Positions 34,221 through 42,801 of a DNA stretch of 64,000 nucleotides are shown one piece after another. Origin of the DNA: Pyrinomonadaceae bacterium (GTDB taxonomy: Bacteria; Acidobacteriota; Blastocatellia; Pyrinomonadales; Pyrinomonadaceae); NCBI GenBank assembly GCA_026129865.1, contig JAHCHG010000010.1, forward strand, positions 62,001 to 126,000. Direction: 5' to 3'. The notes under the pieces were generated by a model. The model was given only the letters and a program-made list of their open reading frames with translations. It was not told the DNA's origin and made no database searches. Position numbers and translations under genes: made by a program. Numbering within the stretch: the stretch's first letter is position 1; each line of letters starts with the position of its first letter.

Positions 34221-35018
34221 TCAACTTTTCGCGTTTTTCAACAGTTCTTCGGCTTCCGCAAGAAGCTGATCTGTCGACTTTTCTTCGGACGAACTTTCTT
34301 CTTCCGCTCCGGCGGCGATCTGTTTCTTGTCGTTTGACGAACCGGAACCCAACATTCCCATTTCCTGTTTGTAAGAAAGCAATTTGTCCTGAAGCTGAAT
34401 ATCCATCGCTTCGCGTTCGATGTCCTGCATCTGCGCATCCACAGAGGTCGAGCCAAGCTGAAGTTTGGCTTCGGCGGCAGCGACCCTTCGGTCGATCTTT
34501 TCACGCATTTCGTTAAACGTCGACGCATCGTCGCCGATGTCGAACGTTTCCATCGTCTGTGCAAGCTGTTCCTGAAGTTTCGCCTGTTTCGAAGCGCTGA
34601 TCAGCTGCATCGCTTCCGCGGTGCGCTTTTTCATGTTCAAAACGTAATTGTCGCGGGCTTTGAGCGCCTGCTGCGAAGCGTTCGTCGCATGTTCGACCTG
34701 TGCGCCGGTGCGTTCAAGATCGACCTGAGCCTGCTGAAGTTGTCCGATATAAGCAGTGGCGATATCGTCGCGGTCCATTTTGATCGCCGCTTTAATTTTC
34801 GAATCGAGATCGACAACCTGTTTTTCGAGGTTTTCCTTATTCTTTAATAGAAGCCGTTCGGTTGCCATAACCTGTGCAACCGAGTTGTTCAGTTCCGGAA
34901 CGCGATCGCGCATATCGCGAATCGTCTGCTGAAGAACCATTTCCGGATTTTCAACTCTGTCCAAAGCCGCACCTGTTCCGGCACGAAATAATCGTTTTAT
35001 TCTCTGCCACAATCCCAT
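34221..35018 (-). CDS. PspA/IM30 (Vipp1) family membrane-repair protein
   Basis: The product is 265 aa. The N-terminal amphipathic helix (MGLWQRIKRLFRAGTGAAL) is the membrane-binding part of PspA. It is followed by DRVENPEMVLQQTIRDM and long coiled coils (residues 25-215), as in the ESCRT-III-like PspA/Vipp1 family, which polymerises on damaged inner membrane. The C-terminal 45 residues are acidic and Ser/Glu-rich (EEESSSEEKSTDQLLAE), ending in a short helix, an addition to the core fold. No PspF or PspBC genes are present. The partner is probably the membrane coiled-coil protein encoded after it. Confidence 0.92.
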   Translation of the reverse strand: MGLWQRIKRLFRAGTGAALDRVENPEMVLQQTIRDMRDRVPELNNSVAQVMATERLLLKNKENLEKQVVDLDSKIKAAIKMDRDDIATAYIGQLQQAQVDLERTGAQVEHATNASQQALKARDNYVLNMKKRTAEAMQLISASKQAKLQEQLAQTMETFDIGDDASTFNEMREKIDRRVAAAEAKLQLGSTSVDAQMQDIEREAMDIQLQDKLLSYKQEMGMLGSGSSNDKKQIAAGAEEESSSEEKSTDQLLAEAEELLKNAKS

Positions 35019-35401
35019 GTTTAAATTCTGCTCCTAAAATATTTAACTGAAACAACTTTTTCCAGAGTGGCTTACGACAGCGCGCTTTTCAAAGTTGCAA
35101 AATACCCGACTAAGTATAGCAAGAAAAAAGTGTAATCAGAAACATTCAATTTAGTAATTATCGCACTTTCGCCTTTTGATTTCCGACGCCGTGAACCCTG
35201 GGGACGAACAGTTTTACCTACAGCTTAATCGAAGATCGCAAAGCTCTTTTCTCTGCCGGCAAGACTCGGGGCGAATTTTCCCGCTGCAAGAATCGCAGAA
35301 GCCTCCCGTTCACAATCCGGCAAGGCTTTTGGGCTCAATTGCTTGTTGGAGTAAGATAGCACGGAGCCGTTTCAAATTACCGTTAAGGAAAGAAAATAAA
35401 A
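35019..35401. other. Divergent intergenic region
   Basis: The 383 bases between pspA and the alpha-2-macroglobulin gene contain no supported gene. They presumably hold both promoters, but I cannot pick a convincing -35/-10 pair. AAGGAAAG just before 35402 is the ribosome site of the plus-strand gene. Confidence 0.4.
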
Positions 35402-38400
35402 ATGTTAAATGCAAAACCCTTTGTTTCGTTTATTGTTTTGATCTCGATTTACGTCGGCATGATCGCGCCGTTTGGAATTTCGGCTCAGCAGATCAGCGGT
35501 CGTACCGTCAAATTAAAAGATATGGAAAATCTACCGAACGGACTTACATTCCGTCTCAGCGAAGGCGAAGAAGGTGCCGAAAACCGTGCGAAAACACCGC
35601 CTGCAAATGCGGAAGCACTTTCGCCGGATCAAACGTCGGAACTTCTGAAACGAATTCCGCCGATCAAATCGACCGACGAAGACAAGACGGATTTTGCAAA
35701 ACGCGCCGGTACGCTTCCTCCGCCAAAAACCGGGACGAAAATTCCGGTCAAATTTCCTTCGGACGAAGAACAGCGCGGAACGCCGAAGGTAAATCTAGGC
35801 GATAAATTAGAGGTATTGCGGTATTCTCCGGAAGGCGAATTGGGGCTCGCGCCGGATCTTAGCGTTACATTTTCGCACCCGATGGTCGCGGTCAGCTCGC
35901 AGGAAGAAGCCGCTCAAACCGTTCCTATACAGCTTTCGCCTGCTTCGGAAGGAAAATGGCGATGGCTCGGGACAAAAACGTTGATGTTCGACACAACAAA
36001 GCGTTTCCCGATGGCGACAAAATTTACCGCCCGAGTTCCCGCCGGAACAAGATCGGTAACCGGGCAAACGCTCGACAAAGACGTGACCTGGACATTTACG
36101 ACGCCGCCGCCGAAGGTCGAACAGATGATCCCGCTGAACCAGACGACAAGGCGCGACGCGGTAATGTTCGTTACGTTCGATCAGGCGATAAACCCCGCGG
36201 AAGTTATTAAAACGATCTCCGTTACTAGTAAAGGCAAAAAAATTCCGATCCGCCTTGCTACGGAAGAAGAATCGAAAGCATTCAGCTATTACATCCAGAA
36301 CACGCAGCCCAACCGCTGGATCGCGTTTCGCGCGGTAAATGCCGATGGCGGAACGCAAAACGCGCTTCCCGCAGACTCCCCGATCACCGTAACGATCGAA
36401 AAGGGAACCGCCTCCGCCGAAGGACCGCTGAAGACCGAAAATGCACAGAGCTTCAGTTTCAAAACGTTCGGAGCGATGAAATTTATTCGGGCGGTTTGCG
36501 GTTATCAGGGCAAAAAGGATTGTTCGCCGTTTGATAACTGGTGGATCGAATTTACAAATCAGATTGATTCAACCAAGTTCGACCCGTCGATGATCACCGT
36601 CGAACCCGCGATAGAACGCTTAAATATTTCGCCGGGCGGTAACGGACTTTCGATCCAGGGAATTAAGAAGGGAAACACGACCTATAAGATATCGATCTCC
36701 GATGAGATCTTGGACGTTTACGGTCAAAAGCTTCAGGAACCCGCGACGGCGACGATCAAGGTCGGCAATGCGCCATTGAGTCTATTTTCGCAGGGCGGAA
36801 ATTTTGTCGTGCTCGATCCGACGGCAAAGCCCTCATACTCGATCTATTCGACAAATCATAAAAGCGTAAAACTTAAAATTTACCGCGTTCAGCCGCAGGA
36901 CTGGCATGCCTTTCAGGAATATGTCCGCCGGATAAACTACGACGACAGCACGGCGCGTCCGTCAATTCCGGGAAATTTGGTCGTGGATAAAACGCTTTCT
37001 ATCGACAATAAGATCGACGAAATGGTCGAAACGCGGATCGACCTGACCGGGGCGTTATCGAATAATCTCGGGAACCTTATCATCGACGTCGAACCGACGG
37101 TCAAACGCGACAAATACGACAGAACCCGGGTTTTCGTCTGGGCACAGGCGACTCAGATCGGTCTGGACGCGTTTGTCGACAACAGCGAACTTGTCGGTTT
37201 TGCGACCGATCTGAAGAACGGAAAGGCGCTCGACGGCGTCGAAATGACGATCTATCCGAACGGGAAAGCAGTTAGCAGTCAACAGTCAACAGTTAACAGT
37301 GATTATTCGCTTGAAAGCTGGTGGCTCTGGCTGACAAGCTTTGGAAGAGCGGATCCTTCGGAGGTCCGATCGGTCGATGAGAACGGAAACGAAGCGGAAA
37401 CCGAAACCATCGAACCGGCGCAGACGAACCGGACGACGGACAACGGTATTTTGCGTCTGCCGCTGCCTGATAATTCTTCAGACAGGCAGAATCTTTTGAT
37501 CGCGAAACGCGGAAACGACGTCGCGTTCCTGCCGGAAAATTCCGATTATTACTGGCAGCAAGCCGGAAACTGGTACAAAAAAAGCGATTACACAACGCTG
37601 CGCTGGTTCGTTTTTGACGACCGCAAGATGTATCGACCGAAAGAAGAAGTTTCGGTCAAAGGCTACATTCGCATTTATGAAAGCGGAAAACTCGGCGATG
37701 TTCAGCCGCTAGGCGATGGTGCAAGCGGTCTGACATTTTCGGTCAAAGACGCACAGAACAACGAAATAGCAAAGGGAACGGCAAATCTAAATGCTTTTGG
37801 AGCGTTCGATTTCAAATTTAAAATTCCCGACAACGCAAATCTCGGATATTCACGGATCGATCTTTCGACGACGAGCAGTCTCGGCGGCGATCAAACGAGT
37901 CATTCATTCCAGATTCAGGAATTTCGCCGACCGGAATTTGAAGTTACTTCAAAGGTCGAAACCGAAGCGCCGCATTTCGTCGGCGATAGCGCCAAAGTTT
38001 CCGTCGAAGCGAAATATTACGCGGGCGGCGGACTGGCAAATGCCGATGTCAACTGGAACGTAACCGCCACGCCGACGAATTATACGCCGCCGAACCGCGA
38101 CGAGTATATTTTCGGAACCTGGACGCCCTGGTGGTATCGCGGCTACAACAATTACTACGGCGGGAACACACAGAATTTTAAAGGCGTAACGGACGCGGGC
38201 GGAAAGCACATCTTGAAGATCGATTTCGAATCCGTTAAACCGCCGCGACCCTATAACATCGTCGCTTCGTCTTCGGTTCAGGACGTAAATCGTCAAACCT
38301 GGTCGAGTTCGACTTCGCTTCTCGTTCATCCTTCCGATCTATATGTCGGCATTCGTTCGCCGCGGACCTTTGTTCAAAAGGGCGAACCGATCAATGTCGA

Positions 38401-41400
38401 ATCGATCGTTTCAACCATTGGCGGCGCGCTTGTTTCGGGTCGCGATATTGAAATAAAAGCCGTTTTGAAAGACTGGGTTTTCGAAAAAGGAAGCTGGTCG
38501 GAAAAGACGATCTACGAACAAACATGCAATATAAAATCTGCCGACAAAGGCGTGATCTGCAAATTCGTCGCGAAAGCCGGAGGTCGTTATACGATCAAAG
38601 CGAACGTCATGGACGACCGCGAACGGTTTAATGAAAGCGAGTTCACGGTTTGGGTCGCGGGCGGAAAAACCGTTCCGAAACGCAATGTCGAAATGGAAGA
38701 AGCGCAAATAATTCCAAGTCAAAAGGATTTCAAACCCGGCGACGTGGCGGAACTTCTGGTGCTTTCACCGTTCACGCCGGCGGAAGGCGTTTTGACGCTT
38801 CGCCGCGACGGGATCGTTAAAACAGAACGTTTTTCAATGAAGGATTCTTCGATAATTTTGAAGATCCCGCTCGAAGAAAAATATCTTCCGAACATACACG
38901 CACAGGTCGATCTTGTCGGCGCCGCACCGCGGACGGACGACAAGGGCGAGGTCAATGAAAAACTAGCCAAACGCCCGGCGTATGCCAGCGGAAGTATCGA
39001 TCTTCCTATATCGACCGCTACGCGCGAATTGGACGTGAAAGCCGAACCGAAGGATAAAACTTTAGAACCCGGCGGTTCGACCAAGATCGACGTTGCCGTT
39101 ACAGACAAGAACGGCGAACCGGTAACAAATACCGAAGTCGCGGTCGTCGTTGTGGACGAAAGCGTTCTCGCGCTTTCGGCATATAAATTGGCAAATCCTC
39201 TTGATATTTTCTACACAAAACGCAGCGAAGGCGTTACCGATTATCACCTGCGGAAAGATATTCTGCTCGGAAATCCTGATGATGTTTCACCACCATCGCC
39301 TGAAGAACTACCAAAAGGAACAAATTTTAGTAGCGATTTAATGATGGCAGAAGGTGCTGCGCCGGCACCGATGATGGCACGATCTGTCGCTAAAAAAAGT
39401 GCGTCTGAACGCGATGAATCACCGCAACAACAAGAACAAATTAATCTTCGTGAAAATTTCAATGCCTTAGCCGTTTTTGCGCCGAGCGTTAAGACAAATT
39501 CCAGCGGAAAAGCGACTGTCGATGTAAAACTGCCCGACAATCTAACGCGCTATCGCGTGATGGCGGTTGCGGTCGATACGGGCAAACGATTCGGCAAAGG
39601 CGAATCTTCGATAACGGCGCGTCAGCCCTTGATGGTTCGCCCGTCCGCGCCGCGGTTTATGAACTTCGGCGATAAGATAGAACTGCCTGTCGTCGTACAA
39701 AATCAAACCGATCAGCCGATGTCGGTAAATGTCGCGGTTCGCGCGACGAACGCCAACTTAACTAACGGCGGCGGTCGCAAAGTGAACGTTCCGGCAAACG
39801 ACCGCGTCGAGCTCCGTTTTCCGGTCGACGCCGACAAAGCGGGAACGGCGCGTTTCCAATTCGCCGTAACTTCCGGCAAACATTCTGACGCGGCGGAAAT
39901 TTCTCTGCCCGTTTGGACGCCGGCAACTTCCGAAGCTTTTGCGACATACGGCACGACCGATCAAAACGGCGCGATTGTTCAGCCAGTTCAAGCACCGGCG
40001 GACGTTTTCCCGCAATTCGGCGGTCTGGAGGTTACGACTTCTTCGACTCAACTGCAGGAACTGACCGATGCGTTCATTTATCTTTACAACTATCGATTCG
40101 AATGCACCGAGCAGATCACTTCCCGTATGATCTCGGTCGCCGCGCTTCAGGACGTTTTGACGGCGTTCAAAGCGAAGGAAATGCCGTCCGAAGCCGAACT
40201 CAAAGCGCGCTTTGCAAAAGATGTCGACATCCTGAAATCGCGTCAAAATTCAAACGGCTATTTCGGACTCTGGAAACGCGACGGCGAGCGTTATAAATAT
40301 CCGTTCGTTACGGTTCACGCCGCGCATGCGCTGTTTTTGGCGAAGCAGAAAGGCTATACGGTGCCGCAGGAAATGCTCGACAAGACCAAGCCGTATCTGA
40401 AAAATATCGAAAGCCATCTGGATGACCAATGGTACAGAAATTCGCCGCAGGTTCGCTGGACCATTTCGGCTTACGCGCTTTATGTTCGAAACTTAATGGG
40501 CGACAACGATGCGGCAAAAGCTAAAAAACTTTTAACCGAAGCGACAATTGAAAAAATGCCGTTTGAAGGTTTGGGCTGGATAATGTCCGTGCTTGCCGAT
40601 GACAAAAATTCCGCGGCAGAGGTCGAACAGATAAAGCGTTTCGTCATGAACCGAACGTCGGAAACCGCTGCGACCGCGCAGTTTAATACCGATTACGGCG
40701 ACGGCGAATGGCTGATAATGTACTCCAACCGGCGCGCCGACGGCGTTCTTTTGGAAGCCTTTTTGAAAGCCGATCCGAACAATGATCTGGTTCCGAAACT
40801 CGTTCGCGGTCTGCTCGACAACCGGACAAAAGGACGTTGGGGAAACACGCAGGAAAACGTGTTCATTCTGCTGGCATTGGATAAGTATTTCAATGCTTAT
40901 GAAAAGGTAACGCCCGATTTCGTTACGCGAATCTGGCTCGGCGGAACATACGCGGGCGAGCAGATTTTCAAAGGTCGTTCGATCGATTCAAATCAATTGA
41001 CGATCCCGATGAACTATCTGATCGAACAGGGCGGCGCTTCAAATCTGATCTTCGATAAACAGGGTGCGGGAAGGCTTTACTATCGAATCGGAATGAACTA
41101 CGCGCCGAAAAATCTGAACTTAAAACCCGCCGATTACGGTTTCACGGTTCTGCGAACTTACGAAGCGGTTGACAAACCGGAAGACGTTCGACAAGAAGCG
41201 GACGGCAAATGGGTTTTTGCCGCAGGTTCAAGAGTCCGTGTTCGTCTGACGATGGTCGCACAGGCGAGGCGTTATCACGTCGCGCTGGTCGATCCGCTTC
41301 CGGCTGGTCTGGAAATTCTTAATCCGGGCTTGGCTGTAACGGAAGACATTCCGCGCGACAACGGAAATACACCGGTCGTCGAATACGGTTCGAAAGGCTA

Positions 41401-41629
41401 CGGATTCGGGAGCTATTACTGGCGGCAATACTGGTTCGAACATCAAAACTTCCGCGACGAACGCGCCGAAGCCTTCAGCGCACTCGTCTGGGGCGGAGTT
41501 TACAATTACACCTACGTAACCCGAGCGACAACGCCCGGACAGTTCGTAGTCCCGCCCGCAAAGGCAGAGGAAATGTATCACCCCGAAACGTTCGGAAGAA
41601 CCGGAACGGACTTCGTAACCATAAAATAG
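35402..41629 (+). CDS. Bacterial alpha-2-macroglobulin family protein
   Basis: The product is 2075 aa with a signal peptide (cleavage after GISAQ). The order follows bacterial A2Ms: N-terminal Ig/macroglobulin domains, MG domains with FRRPEFEV and PLMVRPSAPRF, a bait-like Ala/Ser-rich segment near residues 1315-1345 (SDLMMAEGAAPAPMMARS), and the thioester domain with CTEQ at residues 1568-1571, so the reactive Cys-Gln pair is present. A C-terminal domain ends in TFGRTGTDFVTIK. These proteins trap proteases in the periplasm or at the surface. Usually a PBP1c (pbpC) gene accompanies such genes; none is here. It is a single gene with AAGGAAAG as ribosome site, and it carries a small in-frame repeat insertion near 37270. 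Confidence 0.93.
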   Translation: MLNAKPFVSFIVLISIYVGMIAPFGISAQQISGRTVKLKDMENLPNGLTFRLSEGEEGAENRAKTPPANAEALSPDQTSELLKRIPPIKSTDEDKTDFAKRAGTLPPPKTGTKIPVKFPSDEEQRGTPKVNLGDKLEVLRYSPEGELGLAPDLSVTFSHPMVAVSSQEEAAQTVPIQLSPASEGKWRWLGTKTLMFDTTKRFPMATKFTARVPAGTRSVTGQTLDKDVTWTFTTPPPKVEQMIPLNQTTRRDAVMFVTFDQAINPAEVIKTISVTSKGKKIPIRLATEEESKAFSYYIQNTQPNRWIAFRAVNADGGTQNALPADSPITVTIEKGTASAEGPLKTENAQSFSFKTFGAMKFIRAVCGYQGKKDCSPFDNWWIEFTNQIDSTKFDPSMITVEPAIERLNISPGGNGLSIQGIKKGNTTYKISISDEILDVYGQKLQEPATATIKVGNAPLSLFSQGGNFVVLDPTAKPSYSIYSTNHKSVKLKIYRVQPQDWHAFQEYVRRINYDDSTARPSIPGNLVVDKTLSIDNKIDEMVETRIDLTGALSNNLGNLIIDVEPTVKRDKYDRTRVFVWAQATQIGLDAFVDNSELVGFATDLKNGKALDGVEMTIYPNGKAVSSQQSTVNSDYSLESWWLWLTSFGRADPSEVRSVDENGNEAETETIEPAQTNRTTDNGILRLPLPDNSSDRQNLLIAKRGNDVAFLPENSDYYWQQAGNWYKKSDYTTLRWFVFDDRKMYRPKEEVSVKGYIRIYESGKLGDVQPLGDGASGLTFSVKDAQNNEIAKGTANLNAFGAFDFKFKIPDNANLGYSRIDLSTTSSLGGDQTSHSFQIQEFRRPEFEVTSKVETEAPHFVGDSAKVSVEAKYYAGGGLANADVNWNVTATPTNYTPPNRDEYIFGTWTPWWYRGYNNYYGGNTQNFKGVTDAGGKHILKIDFESVKPPRPYNIVASSSVQDVNRQTWSSSTSLLVHPSDLYVGIRSPRTFVQKGEPINVESIVSTIGGALVSGRDIEIKAVLKDWVFEKGSWSEKTIYEQTCNIKSADKGVICKFVAKAGGRYTIKANVMDDRERFNESEFTVWVAGGKTVPKRNVEMEEAQIIPSQKDFKPGDVAELLVLSPFTPAEGVLTLRRDGIVKTERFSMKDSSIILKIPLEEKYLPNIHAQVDLVGAAPRTDDKGEVNEKLAKRPAYASGSIDLPISTATRELDVKAEPKDKTLEPGGSTKIDVAVTDKNGEPVTNTEVAVVVVDESVLALSAYKLANPLDIFYTKRSEGVTDYHLRKDILLGNPDDVSPPSPEELPKGTNFSSDLMMAEGAAPAPMMARSVAKKSASERDESPQQQEQINLRENFNALAVFAPSVKTNSSGKATVDVKLPDNLTRYRVMAVAVDTGKRFGKGESSITARQPLMVRPSAPRFMNFGDKIELPVVVQNQTDQPMSVNVAVRATNANLTNGGGRKVNVPANDRVELRFPVDADKAGTARFQFAVTSGKHSDAAEISLPVWTPATSEAFATYGTTDQNGAIVQPVQAPADVFPQFGGLEVTTSSTQLQELTDAFIYLYNYRFECTEQITSRMISVAALQDVLTAFKAKEMPSEAELKARFAKDVDILKSRQNSNGYFGLWKRDGERYKYPFVTVHAAHALFLAKQKGYTVPQEMLDKTKPYLKNIESHLDDQWYRNSPQVRWTISAYALYVRNLMGDNDAAKAKKLLTEATIEKMPFEGLGWIMSVLADDKNSAAEVEQIKRFVMNRTSETAATAQFNTDYGDGEWLIMYSNRRADGVLLEAFLKADPNNDLVPKLVRGLLDNRTKGRWGNTQENVFILLALDKYFNAYEKVTPDFVTRIWLGGTYAGEQIFKGRSIDSNQLTIPMNYLIEQGGASNLIFDKQGAGRLYYRIGMNYAPKNLNLKPADYGFTVLRTYEAVDKPEDVRQEADGKWVFAAGSRVRVRLTMVAQARRYHVALVDPLPAGLEILNPGLAVTEDIPRDNGNTPVVEYGSKGYGFGSYYWRQYWFEHQNFRDERAEAFSALVWGGVYNYTYVTRATTPGQFVVPPAKAEEMYHPETFGRTGTDFVTIK
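37270..37302 (+). repeat. In-frame short tandem repeat inside the A2M gene
   Basis: The sequence contains near copies of AGTCAACAG (GTTAGCAG, TCAACAG, TCAACAG, TTAACAG) in a row and encodes SSQQSTVNS. It interrupts a macroglobulin domain at a surface-loop-like, acidic, Thr-rich segment. The word is typical of small dispersed intergenic repeats. Confidence 0.55.
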
Positions 41630-41643
41630 CGCTAATCCTTTCG

Positions 41644-41681
41644 CGGAACTCCGCTTCAAGCGGAGTTCCGTCTTCAGACGG
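41644..41681. repeat. Two tight hairpins after the A2M gene
   Basis: CGGAACTCCGCTT pairs with AAGCGGAGTTCCG (41644-41670), and CCGTC/GACGG follows at 41668-41681. They could end the A2M transcript, though no T-run follows. Confidence 0.55.
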
Positions 41682-41688
41682 AACCGTC

Positions 41689-41818
41689 CAGAGTTCCGCC
41701 TTTAGGCGGTTAAACGTTCGCGCTTAAATATTTTAAGGGAATCCATGAAGGCGTCTTTTTTGCTCGTTGAGCGCTTATTTAAAGGCGAAGCTTTTTACCG
41801 CCTAAAGGCGGAACTCTG
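41689..41818. repeat. 130-bp MITE-like element with 22-bp perfect inverted ends
   Basis: CAGAGTTCCGCCTTTAGGCG at 41689 continues two bases (GT) and is repeated exactly as its complement ending at 41818. Each end is itself a small hairpin (CCGCCT/AGGCGG). The 86-base centre has no coding capacity. It differs in sequence from the elements at 2873 and 5940. Confidence 0.7.
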
Positions 41819-41883
41819 AACGCTCGACACTCGGCGGGAGCCGTACGGTTAATTTGCGATTTACTCGCAAATAAAAAAACAGG

Positions 41884-42543
41884 CTAAGCCAAAACCGGTT
41901 CGGGTTGATTCGGTTTGTCCGCCGATTCCATATGCGAGGCTATCAGCCATGCTGCCAGCTTTTGCGGGTCGTCGGCAAACTTGTTTTCGACAATGCCTTT
42001 TAATTTCCGTGACAGCTTTCCCGCTTCGCGAAACGCCGCCGTCAATCCTCCGGTCGCGCCGCCGCGCTGTTCCTGGGCGACGTCCTTTTCCGACGCGGCG
42101 TTTTCCAGCGACGTTATCAAACCCATTAAACTTGCTCTGAAATCGTCCGGCAGACCATATTCTTCAAACTGCGCTTCATACGGAGCCGAATCGTTATAAA
42201 ACGCCCGAGCCGCCGCCAGCCAGGCTTCTTCCGAACGCCGCCGCGGCATGCGGAAAAGGTCTTCGATGCTGTCTATCTCGTCCGCCATCGAAGCCGCCGC
42301 GCGGTTCATCTTCTGCATCAGCTTTATCAGGTTTTCCTTTATCCCGTCCTTTACCCCGACGCTCCGGCTGATCGCCCCCGAAACCTGCGCTCCGGCAAGC
42401 GATAATATCCGGTCGATCTCCGCCCCCAGCGCCGCCGTAGTCCGCGCGCCCGGGCTTCCATCCGGAAACGAAGCCGCATTATCGACCATAAACGCCCTTT
42501 CCGCCTGATATTTATTGAGTTTACGCATTTGTAAGTTGTTCAT
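41884..42543 (-). CDS. Helical hypothetical protein
   Basis: The product is 219 aa, almost entirely helical, with no signal peptide or membrane segment. The ATG at 42543 has GGAGAT ten bases upstream; an ATG five codons later is also possible. Recognisable segments include AALGAEIDRILSLAGAQVSG, EEAWLAAARAFYNDS and KLSRKLKGIVENKF. I do not recognise a family. Its codon use is GC-rich, unlike the KAP gene that starts in the opposite direction 258 bases away. The region between contains a stem at 42585-42641 that lies in its leader. Confidence 0.6.
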   Translation of the reverse strand: MNNLQMRKLNKYQAERAFMVDNAASFPDGSPGARTTAALGAEIDRILSLAGAQVSGAISRSVGVKDGIKENLIKLMQKMNRAAASMADEIDSIEDLFRMPRRRSEEAWLAAARAFYNDSAPYEAQFEEYGLPDDFRASLMGLITSLENAASEKDVAQEQRGGATGGLTAAFREAGKLSRKLKGIVENKFADDPQKLAAWLIASHMESADKPNQPEPVLA

Positions 42544-42584
42544 CTGTGAAATATCTCCAATAAGGTTAGATTTTTAAACACCAA

Positions 42585-42641
42585 AGACCGGCGACAGATC
42601 TTAAAATTTTTTACTAACAATTTAAGTTCCCTCGCCGGTCT
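42585..42641 (-). other. Stem in the leader of the helical hypothetical gene
   Basis: AGACCGGCGA (42585-42594) pairs exactly with TCGCCGGTCT (42632-42641) around an AT-rich interior with CTTAAA/TTTAAG. The rest of 42544-42801 contains no gene. Confidence 0.45.
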
Positions 42642-42801
42642 ATGTATCTGCGATTATAAGAAGTTATGAGATTCTGTCAAGAGAAAATCTGTCGAACTTC
42701 GGGTACAATACGGGTGCGAGAGCTTTTTCGCAAAGTAAGTATTATTTATATTTCATGGATATCGTGGCTTTCACACAACGAGGTCAATCTAGATACAAAT
42801 T

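Noticed and set aside
35176-35805. 209-codon frame overlapping the A2M start
   Set aside because: The A2M gene has a ribosome site, signal peptide and family domains in the other frame; this one has no recognisable feature.
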